From assembly GCA_029262675.1 (NCBI GenBank), contig JAJCYW010000006.1, positions 62,001-126,000 of the forward strand: a DNA stretch of 64,000 nucleotides, in the 5' to 3' direction. This DNA comes from Chloroflexota bacterium (lineage in GTDB: Bacteria; Chloroflexota; Dehalococcoidia; DSTF01; RBG-16-68-14). The notes under the pieces were generated by a model that did not search any database, had not been told where the DNA came from, and worked only from the letters and a program-made list of their open reading frames with translations. Of this stretch, positions 11,049 through 19,780 are shown piece after piece. The position numbers and the translations under genes are program-made. How positions within the stretch are numbered: the first letter of the stretch is position 1; each line of letters opens with the position of its first letter.

Positions 11049-11560
11049 TCTGCCGCCCCCACGGGCACCGCCTCAACGGCCGCGCGGATCTGCTTCAGGT
11101 GCTCTAGGCTGTGGCTCTCCTTGTCCACCATGTCCAGGAAGCCCTTGAGGATGAACGGCGGGTCGTCCTGGCGTAGGTGTTCCTGCTCATCCGTGAGCCG
11201 CGAAAACAGATCGTCGATCTCCTCCGCGGCCTCTTCGAATTCGGCGATCAGTTCGTCTGCGGACATGCCGCGACGCGCGGTCACGCCGCTGGCGTTCTCG
11301 CCGTCCGTGTCGACCGTGGCGAATATCGACGTGTCGACATTCTCGCCGGCGATCACCTGGCGCAACAACTGCTGAAAGAGTTGGTCGTTCCCCTTGCCAA
11401 TGTGTGCCAGCACGTCTTTGCAGGTCCAGCCTTCCAGGCCAGTAGGCAGCCCCCACGCGTCATTTGGTAGCGAGCGAGCGAAGTCCAGCACCTGCTGCTT
11501 TTCGGCGCGGTGCTTTGCCGCGATCGGCTCCACCCACGCGGCGAAGGTTCTACTCGTCAT
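11045..11560 (-). CDS. DinB-fold protein, MPI-type, paralogue 2
   Basis: A 171 aa member of the same superfamily as its two flanking genes. It begins MTSRTFAAWVEPIA, nearly the same as paralogues 1 and 3. The predicted metal-binding residues are His53 (DVLAHIGKG), His150 and His154 (ESHSLEHL), at the same spacing as in the other copies. The central region (residues 75-105) is the most divergent, which may mark the substrate side. It overlaps the genes on either side by 4 bases. No substrate can be named from sequence. Confidence 0.84.
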   Translation of the reverse strand: MTSRTFAAWVEPIAAKHRAEKQQVLDFARSLPNDAWGLPTGLEGWTCKDVLAHIGKGNDQLFQQLLRQVIAGENVDTSIFATVDTDGENASGVTARRGMSADELIAEFEEAAEEIDDLFSRLTDEQEHLRQDDPPFILKGFLDMVDKESHSLEHLKQIRAAVEAVPVGAAE

Positions 11561-12042
11561 GCGGACACTTCGATTCCCGTGCTCATCTCAACAAGGTGGT
11601 CGCGGTCGTGCGGGACGAGCAGGTTCAGGTACTCGCGAAGGCTGATCGGGAAACCCGGCCAGCGGCAGGCCGTATCTTCATCGAAGCGCGACATCAACTC
11701 CAGCCATCTCTCTCCGTCCGACTCGATCTCCGCGATCAGTTCCTCGACCGGCGTCTCCCGGCGCGCTTCGACGTCGCGGGCGTTCAACTCGTGCTCGCTC
11801 GCGCCGTACGTCGGATGCGGAGCGTCCGGGTCAATAGCGGAGCGCATGGCCGCCGTGGAAACCTTGTTCGTGTCACCGGCCAGGTGTGCGAGCAGGTCTT
11901 TTCGTGTCCAGCCCTGCAACGCACTCGGCTCGTCCCACCGCTCGGGCGGCAGCGAACGCGCGAAGGCGACCACCTCCGCGCGACTCTCACTCAGAACGCG
12001 CGCGATAGGCTCCACCCAGGTTGCGAAGGTCCTAGTCGTCAT
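11557..12042 (-). CDS. DinB-fold protein, MPI-type, paralogue 3
   Basis: A 161 aa paralogue. The start at 12042 was chosen because it aligns with the N-termini of the two other copies (MTTRTFATWVEPIA); the longer frame to 12102 has a low-complexity Arg/Ser extension. The triad is His53 (DLLAHLAGD), His145 and His149 (VPHDRDHL). The start lies 11 bases inside the end of the Rieske gene, so the two are probably coupled. The role within Fe-S assembly is unknown. Confidence 0.84.
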   Translation of the reverse strand: MTTRTFATWVEPIARVLSESRAEVVAFARSLPPERWDEPSALQGWTRKDLLAHLAGDTNKVSTAAMRSAIDPDAPHPTYGASEHELNARDVEARRETPVEELIAEIESDGERWLELMSRFDEDTACRWPGFPISLREYLNLLVPHDRDHLVEMSTGIEVSA

Positions 12043-12349
12043 CGATCTCCAAGCTGATGTCGTCGCCGTCGACGCTGACCGGGTACGAGCGCACGGGGGC
12101 AACGGCGGGAAGAGTGAGCGCCTTGCCGGTCTTCACGTCGAAGCAGGCGCCGTGGCGCGGGCATTCGATCTCGTCGCCGAGCAGTTCGCCTTGGTCAAGC
12201 GGACCGCCGTCGTGCGTGCAAACATCGTCGATTGCGAAAAACGCTCCGTCCACATTGCAGAGAGCGATCTGCCGGCCGGAAATCTCGTACACCTGGACCC
12301 TGCCCGGCTCGATGTCAGTGGTCTTTGCGATAATTACGCTGTTAGCCAT
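12032..12349 (-). CDS. Rieske [2Fe-2S] ferredoxin-like protein
   Basis: A small soluble Rieske protein, 105 aa. It carries both cluster motifs: Cys44 and His46 in CTHDGG, and Cys63 and His66 in CPRHGACFD. The overall pattern matches the ferredoxin components of non-heme oxygenases and NirD-like proteins. Rieske ferredoxins encoded between sufD and sufS are common in SufU-type operons of actinobacteria and Chloroflexota, where they may supply electrons. It follows sufD by 29 bp and overlaps the next gene by 11 bases. Confidence 0.93.
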   Translation of the reverse strand: MANSVIIAKTTDIEPGRVQVYEISGRQIALCNVDGAFFAIDDVCTHDGGPLDQGELLGDEIECPRHGACFDVKTGKALTLPAVAPVRSYPVSVDGDDISLEIDDD

Positions 12350-12378
12350 CTGCGGCGTTTCCTCTCTCGTGTCTTGAC

Positions 12379-13710
12379 CTATCGTCCCAGCTTGGTATCA
12401 AGCACCGCGCGCACGCGCTCCTGCATCCGTTCGGATGGTACGCGCTCCAGCACTTCCGCGAAGAAGCCATCCACCAGCATCTGCTCCGCGACGTCGGCGG
12501 GGATACCGCGAGCTTGCAGGTAAAAGATCTGCTCTTCGTCGACGGGGCCGACAGTCGCGCCGTGGCTGCAACTAGCAACGTCGTGCGCCGAGATCTCGAG
12601 GATCGGCGTGGGGGCGGCACTCGCCTTGTCGCTGAGCAGCAAGTTGCGGCTGGTCTGGTTGGCAGCCGACTGGCTGGCCGACGGCTGCACATCGACAACG
12701 CCGTGCCAGGTCAGCGCGGCAGAATCGCTCAGCACCGACTTGAAGAGCAGGTCACTCTCCGTTCGGGCGCCCACGTGGTCCTGGCGGGTGTCGTAGTCGA
12801 ACTGCTGATCGCGATCGCCGAAGAAGAGGCCTAGCAGCTCTGTGTTCGAGCCGTCGCCCTGCATCTTCACGTCAAGCCGCGACTTCGTGATCGATCCGCC
12901 GAGACCGAGCAGGATGCTCTGGAACGTGGCATCCTTCTCCAGCAGCGCGCGCATCGTGGCGAAGTTCTGCATGCCGTAGCCCCAGCGCTGGACATCGACG
13001 AAGCGCACGTTGGCGCCGGGACCGGCTAGCACTTCGACGGCGCCAGAGACGAGACCCGGCTGGTCCGCCGAGATGCCTTCCTGGATCACCGTGACCCTGC
13101 TATTTGCCTCTGCCACCAGCAGCAGGTGCGGGAAGAGACCGGCCTGCGCGCTTGCGAGGCCGATGCCGTACTTCACCGGCAGTTCTATCTCGACGCCCTC
13201 CGGCACGTAGACGAGGCAGCCGCCGCTTCGCAGCGCCGCCTGCAGGGCCAGGTACTTCCACTCCTGTGGACGTACGGCCGTCGCCAGCTTCTCCCGCAGA
13301 ATCTCCGGATGCTCGGCCGCTGCCGTATGGAGGTCCGTGACGATGACGCCCTTTGCGGCGGCATCCTCGTCCAGTGACGTATGCACCACGTCCGAGTCGA
13401 GCTGGATCACCCGCCCTGCCAGATCCTCCTCTTCGTCCCAGACGGTGCGGAGTGAATCCGGCAGCGAAGACGGAGCGGTGACATCCGCCGACACTGGCAC
13501 GCAGGGGGCGATGCCGTCCAGCGATAGCTTCTCGGTATCGATGCGGCGCCACTCCTCGTCGAGCGGGTCGGGCATCGGCGCCTCTTCGAACGCCGCCCAG
13601 GCCTCCAGCCTGCGCTTCAGTACCCAGTCCGGCTCGTTGAGTCGCGCGGAGAGCGCTTCGACCGCCGCCCGGTCAATCTGCGTTCGTGTCGTCGTATCAG
13701 CCTGTGTCAT
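12379..13710 (-). CDS. sufD: Fe-S cluster assembly protein SufD
   Basis: SufD, 443 aa, forms the SufBC2D scaffold complex with SufB and SufC. The N-terminal helical part (WAAFEEAPMPDPLDEEWRR) is followed by the right-handed beta-helix core with the family patterns LVYVPEGVEIELPV and the C-terminal block SHGATVGPVDEEQIFYLQARGIP, where the conserved His and Glu lie. Length and order of motifs are complete. It is downstream of sufB and separated from it by a DinB-fold gene rather than directly adjacent. Confidence 0.96.
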   Translation of the reverse strand: MTQADTTTRTQIDRAAVEALSARLNEPDWVLKRRLEAWAAFEEAPMPDPLDEEWRRIDTEKLSLDGIAPCVPVSADVTAPSSLPDSLRTVWDEEEDLAGRVIQLDSDVVHTSLDEDAAAKGVIVTDLHTAAAEHPEILREKLATAVRPQEWKYLALQAALRSGGCLVYVPEGVEIELPVKYGIGLASAQAGLFPHLLLVAEANSRVTVIQEGISADQPGLVSGAVEVLAGPGANVRFVDVQRWGYGMQNFATMRALLEKDATFQSILLGLGGSITKSRLDVKMQGDGSNTELLGLFFGDRDQQFDYDTRQDHVGARTESDLLFKSVLSDSAALTWHGVVDVQPSASQSAANQTSRNLLLSDKASAAPTPILEISAHDVASCSHGATVGPVDEEQIFYLQARGIPADVAEQMLVDGFFAEVLERVPSERMQERVRAVLDTKLGR

Positions 13711-13752
13711 TGGTTCGTGCTCTTTCTCTGCGTTACCGATACGTTCGTGACG

Positions 13753-14253
13753 TCATTCGCCATAGCTGGGCCAGCGATCGTTGTCCTGACTGAGCGCGCG
13801 CAGGTGGTTGATCTCGCCTCCGTGATAGAGGTCGTGCTGGATCATCACCGTGATCAGCCAGCGCGTCTCGTACTTTTCTCCCCAGTTAGCCCGTCTGTGC
13901 CTTGTCAGCTCTTCGTCGTCGTTCAGGGCCGCGACGCTGTCTCTCAGAGCCAGTTGCCCGCCCCGCAGCCAGGCCAGAACATCGTCCCTGGCCATGTTGG
14001 GTTCAATCGTCGGTACTGTTTCCGGCTGCGTCCAACGCATCGATCCGTCACCGAAGGCGTGGTTCTCATAGACGTACTTGCACTCCCCTATGTGCCGCAC
14101 GAGATCGAAGATCGAACGGCCACCGCGCTGAGGCAGCCATTGCCAGTCCTCGTCCTGGATGGAACCCATGTTCGCGAGCAACGAATGCTCGTCGTTCCCG
14201 TCGAACGACTGGTCCATCAGGTACAGTAGTTGATCGATGCCGGCTCTGGTCAT
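13753..14253 (-). CDS. DinB family protein between sufB and sufD
   Basis: A 166 aa DinB-superfamily protein. It belongs to a different branch from the three tandem copies nearby. The metal triad is retained: His54 (DLVRHIGE), His140 and His144 (IQHDLYHGGEINHL), the last being the classical DinB C-terminal motif. It lies 29 bp after sufB and 42 bp before sufD, in the same direction. Its position inside the SufB-SufD pair suggests coexpression with the scaffold. Function beyond metal binding is not known. Confidence 0.85.
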   Translation of the reverse strand: MTRAGIDQLLYLMDQSFDGNDEHSLLANMGSIQDEDWQWLPQRGGRSIFDLVRHIGECKYVYENHAFGDGSMRWTQPETVPTIEPNMARDDVLAWLRGGQLALRDSVAALNDDEELTRHRRANWGEKYETRWLITVMIQHDLYHGGEINHLRALSQDNDRWPSYGE

Positions 14254-14282
14254 GGCGTTCGACTGCTGTTCGGGCAGCCGCC

Positions 14283-15704
14283 CTAGCCGACGGAGCCTTC
14301 CATTTGCAGCTCGATCAGGCGGTTCAGCTCGACGGCGTACTCCATCGGGAGCTCTTTGACGATCGGCTCGACGAAGCCGTTGACGATCATCTTCGCCGCC
14401 TCGGCCTCCTCCAGGCCGCGGCTCATCAGGTAGAAGAGCTGCTCTTCGCCCAGCTTACTGACAGAGGCTTCATGCCCAATGTTCACTTGCTGCTCGTCGA
14501 TCTCCATCAGCGGGTAGGTGTCGGTGCGCGATTCGTCGTCGAGCAGCAGCGCGTCACAGCGCACCGTCGACTTGGACCCTTTCGCTCCGGGGTAGACCTT
14601 GAGCTGGCCGCGATAGCTGGTGCGGCCGCTGCCCTTGCTGACCGATTTCGAGTTAATGACGGAGGTCGTGTGCGGCGCGGCGTGGATGCACTTGCCGCCG
14701 GCGTCTTGGTGCTGCCCCGGCCCGGCCATAGCCAGCGAGAGGATCTCGCCGTGCGCGCCCGGCTCCATCAGATAGGTGCTGGGGTACTTCATCGTCAGTT
14801 TGGAGCCGAGGTTGCCGTCCACCCATTCGCCGACGCCTTCGCCGTAGACGGCCATCCGCTTCGTCACCAGGTTGAAGACGTTGTCGGACCAGTTCTGAAT
14901 CGTCGTGTAGCGGACGTGCGCGCCCTTCTTGACGACGATCTCGACGACGGCGCTGTGGAGCGAGTCGCTGGAGTACGTCGGCGCTGTGCAGCCCTCGACG
15001 TAGTGGACGTCCGAGCCCTCATCGGCGATGATGAGCGTCCGCTCAAACTGGCCCATGCTCTCCGTGTTGATGCGGAAGTAGGCCTGCAGCGGCATCGGCA
15101 CCTTGACGCCCTTGGGCACGTAGATGACGCTGCCGCCGGACCAGACGGCGCTGTTCAGTGAGGCGAACTTGTTGTCGTTCGGCGGGATGATCGTACCGAA
15201 GTACTCACGGAAGAGGTCAGGATGCTCGCGCAGGGCGCTGTCCGTGTCGGTGAAGATCACGCCCAGTTTCTCCAGGTCTTCCTGGATGTTGTGGTAGACG
15301 ACCTCAGAGTCGTACTGCGCTTCGACGCCGGAGAGGAACTTGCGCTCCGCCTCCGGAATGCCAAGCTTATCGAACGTGCGCTTGATCTCGTCCGGTACGT
15401 CTTCCCACGTCTTGCCTTGTTCGGCCACGGGCTTGACGTAGTAGTAGATGTCATCGAAGTCTAGGTCGTAGTTCTGGATGTTGCCACCCCAGAACCCGGT
15501 CGGCATCGGGCGCTCCAGCCAATGGCCGTAGGCCTTCAGCCGGAAGTCGCGCATCCAGCTCGGCTCGCCCTTCATCTCGGAGATGCCGGCAACAACGCTC
15601 TCGCTGAGACCCTTTTGGGGAACGTTGACGGCCTTAAACTCGGGGTCGTTCCAGCCGAACTTGTAGCCGCGGTCTCCGGCGATGTCTTGCACCTTGGTGG
15701 CCAT
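14283..15704 (-). CDS. sufB: Fe-S cluster assembly protein SufB
   Basis: SufB, 473 aa, the scaffold subunit on which the cluster is built. It has the typical N-terminus ([22 protein letters not shown]), the block [19 protein letters not shown], the beta-helix signature [20 protein letters not shown], a conserved [18 protein letters not shown] and the C-terminal [20 protein letters not shown]. Its start overlaps the sufC stop by one base (TAATG). It would work with SufC and SufD in the cytosol. Confidence 0.97.
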   Translation of the reverse strand: MATKVQDIAGDRGYKFGWNDPEFKAVNVPQKGLSESVVAGISEMKGEPSWMRDFRLKAYGHWLERPMPTGFWGGNIQNYDLDFDDIYYYVKPVAEQGKTWEDVPDEIKRTFDKLGIPEAERKFLSGVEAQYDSEVVYHNIQEDLEKLGVIFTDTDSALREHPDLFREYFGTIIPPNDNKFASLNSAVWSGGSVIYVPKGVKVPMPLQAYFRINTESMGQFERTLIIADEGSDVHYVEGCTAPTYSSDSLHSAVVEIVVKKGAHVRYTTIQNWSDNVFNLVTKRMAVYGEGVGEWVDGNLGSKLTMKYPSTYLMEPGAHGEILSLAMAGPGQHQDAGGKCIHAAPHTTSVINSKSVSKGSGRTSYRGQLKVYPGAKGSKSTVRCDALLLDDESRTDTYPLMEIDEQQVNIGHEASVSKLGEEQLFYLMSRGLEEAEAAKMIVNGFVEPIVKELPMEYAVELNRLIELQMEGSVG

Positions 15705-16525
15705 TAGTCGCCTCCCCCTGCGCTGCTCCCCGCCGTCGCCGGCGCAACGCCAGCGTTAGCCGGCGCAAACTCCTGGATGATCCAGTCGTAGCCCTTCTCC
15801 TCAAGTTCGCCTGACAGTTCAGGGCCACCGGTCTTGACGATGCGGCCATCGAGCAGCACGTGCACGATGTCCGGCTTGATGTAGTCCAGTATGCGCTGGT
15901 AGTGCGTGATCAGCAGCACGCCCAAGTCCGGGCCGCGGAGAGCGTTGATCCCTTCGGCGACAGTGCGCAGCGCGTCGATGTCGAGACCGGAATCCGTCTC
16001 GTCCAGCACCGCCAGCTCCGGCTGCAGCAGCGCCATCTGCAGAACCTCGGCGCGCTTCTTTTCGCCGCCGGAGAAACCCTCGTTGACGTAACGGCGCACG
16101 AAGGAAGGATCCATCTTCAGCAGATCGAGCTTCTCATCGAGGAGCTTGCGGAACTCGCGGACGGGCAAGTCCTCGCCGTGTCGCGCTTTCATGGCGGCGC
16201 GCAGGAAGTTGCCCATCACCACGCCGGGGATGCCCATGGGGTACTGGAACGCCAGAAACAGGCCGTTTCGCGCGCGCTGGTCCGGCGTGAGCGAGAGGAC
16301 ATCCTCTCCCTTCAGCAGCACACGGCCCTTGGTAACCTCGTAGCGCGGGTGGCCCATGATCGAGTTCGCCAGCGTGCTCTTGCCGGAGCCATTCGGCCCC
16401 ATCAGCGTATGCACCTCGCCCCTGTTGATGACGAGGTCGACGCCCTTCAGGATCGGCTTCCCCTCCACGCTAACGTGGAGGTCTTCGATGACGAAGATAG
16501 GCTGGCCGTCGTTGTCTTCTGTCAT
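15704..16525 (-). CDS. sufC: Fe-S cluster assembly ATPase SufC
   Basis: ABC-type ATPase of the SufBCD complex, 273 aa, with no membrane domain. Walker A is GPNGSGKST near residue 44, the signature is [10 protein letters not shown], and Walker B is [15 protein letters not shown]; the SufC-typical D-E-T-D-S-G-L-D is present. A Gly/Ala-rich tail of about 20 residues ends the protein. It is the first structural gene after sufR (36 bp) and overlaps sufB by one base. Confidence 0.97.
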   Translation of the reverse strand: MTEDNDGQPIFVIEDLHVSVEGKPILKGVDLVINRGEVHTLMGPNGSGKSTLANSIMGHPRYEVTKGRVLLKGEDVLSLTPDQRARNGLFLAFQYPMGIPGVVMGNFLRAAMKARHGEDLPVREFRKLLDEKLDLLKMDPSFVRRYVNEGFSGGEKKRAEVLQMALLQPELAVLDETDSGLDIDALRTVAEGINALRGPDLGVLLITHYQRILDYIKPDIVHVLLDGRIVKTGGPELSGELEEKGYDWIIQEFAPANAGVAPATAGSSAGGGD

Positions 16526-16561
16526 ATCGATTGTGCTCTCCTCTTCGCGGGTATACGGAAC

Positions 16562-17215
16562 CTACGCGTCGCTGCCTTCGTCGACAGCGGCGACAATGTA
16601 CTCGCAGGCCGGCCTGCCATCAACGATGCGACTAACCTGGCGAACGGGTGCATGCACTAATAGCTCGATTGTCCGGCGGTCCAGCTCGCAGGGACCGTGG
16701 CTAACGTCGGCGGCACGCCGGTACGGACAGGCCGCGTTCGCAAGGCGGTAACCTTCCGGGGTCCTGATCCAGCTATCGACGATGCCTTCCTTGTGCAACG
16801 CCACGCTGGTCTGTGCCACGCGGTCTTCCAGCGAGCCTGCTGCGACTTCCGATTCGTGTTCTTTGGCAACCTGCACCGCCACGTCCTGGAACACCTGGCG
16901 CAGGACCTGCGTGCCGTCCCGTCCGCGCACCTGGCCCTGGTCGAGCGAGCTGAGACCCTGGTACAGGCGCGACAGCAGTCGCGAGTAGCCGGCTGGGGCG
17001 CGTTCCTCGCCTTCCTCCGTGGGGTAGTAAACAAACGCCGGACGGCCGACGCCGCTACGCTCCGTACGCACATCGGCCAGACCTTCCACCTGCAGGTGGT
17101 CGAGGTGGCGGCGCACGGACGCCTGACCCATACTCAGCGACTCGGCTACCGTCGCGACGGTGGCGCCGCCGCAAGCTTGGAGGATATGCAGAATGCGCTC
17201 TTTCGTACTTTCCAT
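16562..17215 (-). CDS. sufR: SufR-type iron-sulfur transcriptional regulator
   Basis: A DeoR/ArsR-like winged-helix regulator of about 217 aa. It has an N-terminal HTH (ILHILQACGGATVATVAESLSMGQASVRRHLDHL, read in parts) and a C-terminal cluster-binding region with three cysteines (Cys164 in NAACPYRR, Cys177 in SHGPCELD, Cys205 in RPACEYIV, counting from the alternative GTG at 17218). SufR proteins repress suf operons when holding a 4Fe-4S cluster. Being first in this suf operon strongly supports autoregulation. An in-frame GTG at 17218 directly precedes the chosen ATG. Confidence 0.93.
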   Translation of the reverse strand: MESTKERILHILQACGGATVATVAESLSMGQASVRRHLDHLQVEGLADVRTERSGVGRPAFVYYPTEEGEERAPAGYSRLLSRLYQGLSSLDQGQVRGRDGTQVLRQVFQDVAVQVAKEHESEVAAGSLEDRVAQTSVALHKEGIVDSWIRTPEGYRLANAACPYRRAADVSHGPCELDRRTIELLVHAPVRQVSRIVDGRPACEYIVAAVDEGSDA

Positions 17216-17218
17216 CAC

Positions 17219-17464
17219 GATTCTAGGATAGCGTCACTCCGCTGATTCGTCAAGTTATATAGTCTTTAAATCAGGTTTGGGTAACTAATTATTCCAAGAA
17301 TCTAGGAGTTTAGAGACTCCGCATCGCCCCTTCGACACTCACAGGATGACGTTGATGCGCTTCCCCCTCACCATCAGCCGCTCTCGCTGAGGGAAAGAGG
17401 CCCGGGCAGCGAACCGCCTGGGGTGACCGACAGTCGGGGTGAGGGCGCTACGTGTAGCCGCGAC
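17219..17464. promoter_or_regulatory. suf operon promoter region with a degenerate repeat
   Basis: There is no gene here. The stretch 17240-17310 is the most AT-rich in the neighbourhood and should hold the sufR promoter; read leftward it contains TATATA near 17257 but no clear -35. A short inverted repeat GGAGT/ACTCC (17305-17320) and two copies of TCTAGGA (17222 and 17301) are possible operator elements. From about 17363 to 17450 lies a degenerate copy of the dispersed CCCTCACCCC...GGGGTGAGGG element also seen at 28518. Confidence 0.45.
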
Positions 17465-18814
17465 CTACGTGCAGTGGTGGCCGTGTTGCGCGATGACGCC
17501 CAAGATGTCGTTCATCAGGTCGATACTGCCGTCCGGGGCCGTCATGTTCCAGACGTTTGGCCCCGTTGTCGGACCGCGATCGTACTGCACGTCGTAGGGT
17601 GGGGCTCCCGTCGGCGAGTAGTGGTTAATGACGCCGAGGACGTCGAACAGGAGGTCGACCTCGCCGTCAGCCGTTGGCCCGGAAAGACCAGCCACGTCGT
17701 AGAAGTCCCAGGGGTTGAACGGGTCGCGCTGCCCACCCAGCGTCTCGTCCAGGCCGTTCTCCTGCTGGTCGCTGCAGCCGTCGCCGTCGGAGTCGGTCGG
17801 ATCTGTCGTGAGGTGGATGAACGCCATCATGATCCCCATCATGTCATTTTCCGCAGTTGGAGAGTTGTGCTGAATGTGCAGCCGGATAGTATCTCCCTGA
17901 TATACGCGGAACATTGGAGTGCAGCCGGTCATGTCCTCGATATGGCCGGCGTAAGACGGGTCGCCGGGGTTCAGGGCGTTCGCCGAACCGGGGTGGCCGC
18001 TGTCGCCGTCGGGGACCGGGACCGGCGCGAAGGGCGAGCCCTGCGCATAACCAGCGACCGAGGTGCAGATGTACTGGCCAACGTCAACGTCCTCTGCGGC
18101 GACGCTGATGCCGGTGTCGTGGACGTGTCCGACGATCGATACGACATCCGCTTCCGCGGTGGCGATCCAGTCCCAGGTCTCGTCTGAGTAGCCCGCTGGA
18201 ATCGCGTACTCCGAGGCAGCGCAGTTGTCCACGTCCAGCCAAACCGGCATGACCGGCTTCAGGTTGTCACTGCCCGGCCGGTACGTGAACTCGAACTCCA
18301 GGTACACGTCTCGGACCGTAGGCGTCATGTTCATGATGTCATGGAGCACCGTCCAGCTCTCGCTTGCTCCCGGGCCGATGTAGTAGCCGTAGCCGTCCGG
18401 CAACGCGAACGACGTCCGCTCGTTTCCAGAGGCCAGCAGCCGCTCGCCCAGTACACCGACGCCACTGGTACCGCAGGTGACATCGGTCCCGTTGGCGTCA
18501 AAGAGCACCATGTGGTGGAGCATGCCGCCCGTGGCGAAGTTCACCGTCGCCCCGGTCGCGTCAACGAGGTTCGGAGTTATGCCTGTGATGTAGCAGTCCG
18601 TGCAGGGCTTCAGGACGTTGAAGTCCGTCCCGTTGTTCGTCATTCCTGGCGTCCCGCCTGACGCCGCCGGCACCTGGTAGGGCCCCCAGGAGACCGTGGT
18701 GGTAGTGGTCGCCGCCTCCGCGGTGTCCGGTGCATCACCGATGTGATCCCACGAAAGCACGAGCGCGGCGAGCATGGCCACGCCGCTGATGAACAGAATA
18801 GTTGGCGTACGCAT
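17465..18814 (-). CDS. Exported PHM-like copper protein with dockerin-like tail
   Basis: A 449 aa exported protein. The start at 18814 has AAAGGA upstream and gives an N-terminal hydrophobic segment. The N-terminal 335 residues hold His100-His101 (MLHHMVLFD), His158, His230-x-His232 (IVGHVHD) and a Met cluster 325-330 (MMGIMM). This order and spacing resembles the CuM and CuH sites of peptidylglycine alpha-hydroxylating monooxygenase (HH, H, HxH, M). Many cysteines suggest disulfides. Residues 339-449 form a module with DSDGDGCSDQQENG and two helices like dockerin repeats ([31 protein letters not shown]). The same module ends two other proteins in this window. Copper use is inference. Confidence 0.75.
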   Translation of the reverse strand: MRTPTILFISGVAMLAALVLSWDHIGDAPDTAEAATTTTTVSWGPYQVPAASGGTPGMTNNGTDFNVLKPCTDCYITGITPNLVDATGATVNFATGGMLHHMVLFDANGTDVTCGTSGVGVLGERLLASGNERTSFALPDGYGYYIGPGASESWTVLHDIMNMTPTVRDVYLEFEFTYRPGSDNLKPVMPVWLDVDNCAASEYAIPAGYSDETWDWIATAEADVVSIVGHVHDTGISVAAEDVDVGQYICTSVAGYAQGSPFAPVPVPDGDSGHPGSANALNPGDPSYAGHIEDMTGCTPMFRVYQGDTIRLHIQHNSPTAENDMMGIMMAFIHLTTDPTDSDGDGCSDQQENGLDETLGGQRDPFNPWDFYDVAGLSGPTADGEVDLLFDVLGVINHYSPTGAPPYDVQYDRGPTTGPNVWNMTAPDGSIDLMNDILGVIAQHGHHCT

Positions 18815-18912
18815 GTGGTTGTTCCTTTGTTGCAGGCCAAACTCGAGAAACGAATCGGCCGTCCCACTCCCCAAACTGTGATTGTAGCAGGTATCGCCGC
18901 TCGCCCCATCAA

Positions 18913-19095
18913 TCGGCAGTCGTGAGCGTATTGCTGGATGACGCCGACGATGTCGTTCAGCAGGTCGATCCTGCTGTCCGGCGCGGTCATGTTCCAGGGG
19001 TTGGGGCCAGCCGTTGGCCCGCGGTCGAATCGCACCTCCTACGGCGAGTCGCCTTGAGATGAGTAGTGCAACTAACGTCCAGGATAGCGTCCGGG
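18913..19095 (-). pseudogene. Decayed copy of the dockerin-like C-terminal module
   Basis: Read leftward this stretch encodes [19 protein letters not shown] and DLLNDIVGVIQQYAHDC, matching the end of the module that closes the next gene downstream. Upstream of that, the frame continues as HYSSQGDSP, then a TAG where the intact modules have Tyr, then EVRFDRG. Further upstream the similarity (DAILDV) is only kept in another frame, so there is also a frameshift. The normal stop after the final Cys is lost. No start codon or signal peptide is left, so this is the remnant of a second gene with this tail. Confidence 0.7.
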
Positions 19096-19103
19096 CGCTT
19101 TCT

Positions 19104-19147
19104 CCCCTCACCCCGACTACTACCGCCCCTCTCCCTTGGGGAAACGG
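19104..19147. repeat. Dispersed GC-rich palindromic element, copy
   Basis: The sequence CCCCTCACCCC followed by CCCCTCTCCCTTGGGG matches the left arm and inner hairpin of the element at 28518-28575. The right outer arm is missing or decayed. It lies directly beside the module remnant, in the 284-bp gap before the DGPF gene. The rest of the gap (19150-19379) holds no gene; CATACCGCC occurs twice near 19235-19255 and the region must contain the promoter of the DGPF gene. Confidence 0.55.
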
Positions 19148-19379
19148 GCCAGCCTGTCCGCCTTAGGCGGGATCAGGGCAAGGAACCTGCTAGGCGAATG
19201 TCGAAGCACCCTCAGGTGTGGTGTACAATCATACCGCCGTTTCATACCGCCGATTCATGTCGCAGATATCAACTGGCGGCGCGACATTGGCCCTTAAGCG
19301 CTGTCCAATTCGGCAAGGTCTATTCGTCTAAGATCGGGGCAGGGCACGGGCCCGGTCCAAACCAGAGAAGGAGAAGAGG

Positions 19380-19715
19380 ATGAAATACATGCTCCTGCTA
19401 TTCAACGAAGAGAGCGACGAGCAGCCTACGCCCGAACAGATGGCAACGTGGCAGACGTTCGGAGAGGGGGCGGCCAAGGTCGCTACACAGGTGAGCGCGG
19501 AAGCGCTCCAACCGTCCGCGACCGCTTCCGTGGTGAGCGTCAGGAACCGCGAAACGATCGTCAGCGACGGCCCATTCATTGACACGAAGGAACAGCTCGG
19601 CGGGTTTTATGTGTTCGACTGTGAGAACTTGGACATCGCGCTGGAGTTGGCCGCAAAGATTCCATGGGCGCCGACTGGGCACATCGAAGTTCGGCCAGTG
19701 ATGGAGTTCGAATAA
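19380..19715 (+). CDS. YCII-related DGPF domain protein
   Basis: A 111 aa ferredoxin-fold protein of the YCII/DGPF family. It starts [12 protein letters not shown], as most family members do, and holds the name-giving motif SDGPF within the phrase [24 protein letters not shown] strong ribosome site (AGAAGGAGAAGAGG) precedes the ATG. The next gene is an ECF42-type sigma factor; DGPF genes are the typical genomic partners of ECF42 sigma factors and are thought to be their targets. The enzymatic role of the DGPF protein is not established. Confidence 0.93.
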   Translation: MKYMLLLFNEESDEQPTPEQMATWQTFGEGAAKVATQVSAEALQPSATASVVSVRNRETIVSDGPFIDTKEQLGGFYVFDCENLDIALELAAKIPWAPTGHIEVRPVMEFE

Positions 19716-19780
19716 CGCTTTCGCTTACTAAGCCTACGGAGAGTTCTGAGGGACCTCCTCCATCGCGTGATGCGGCCACC

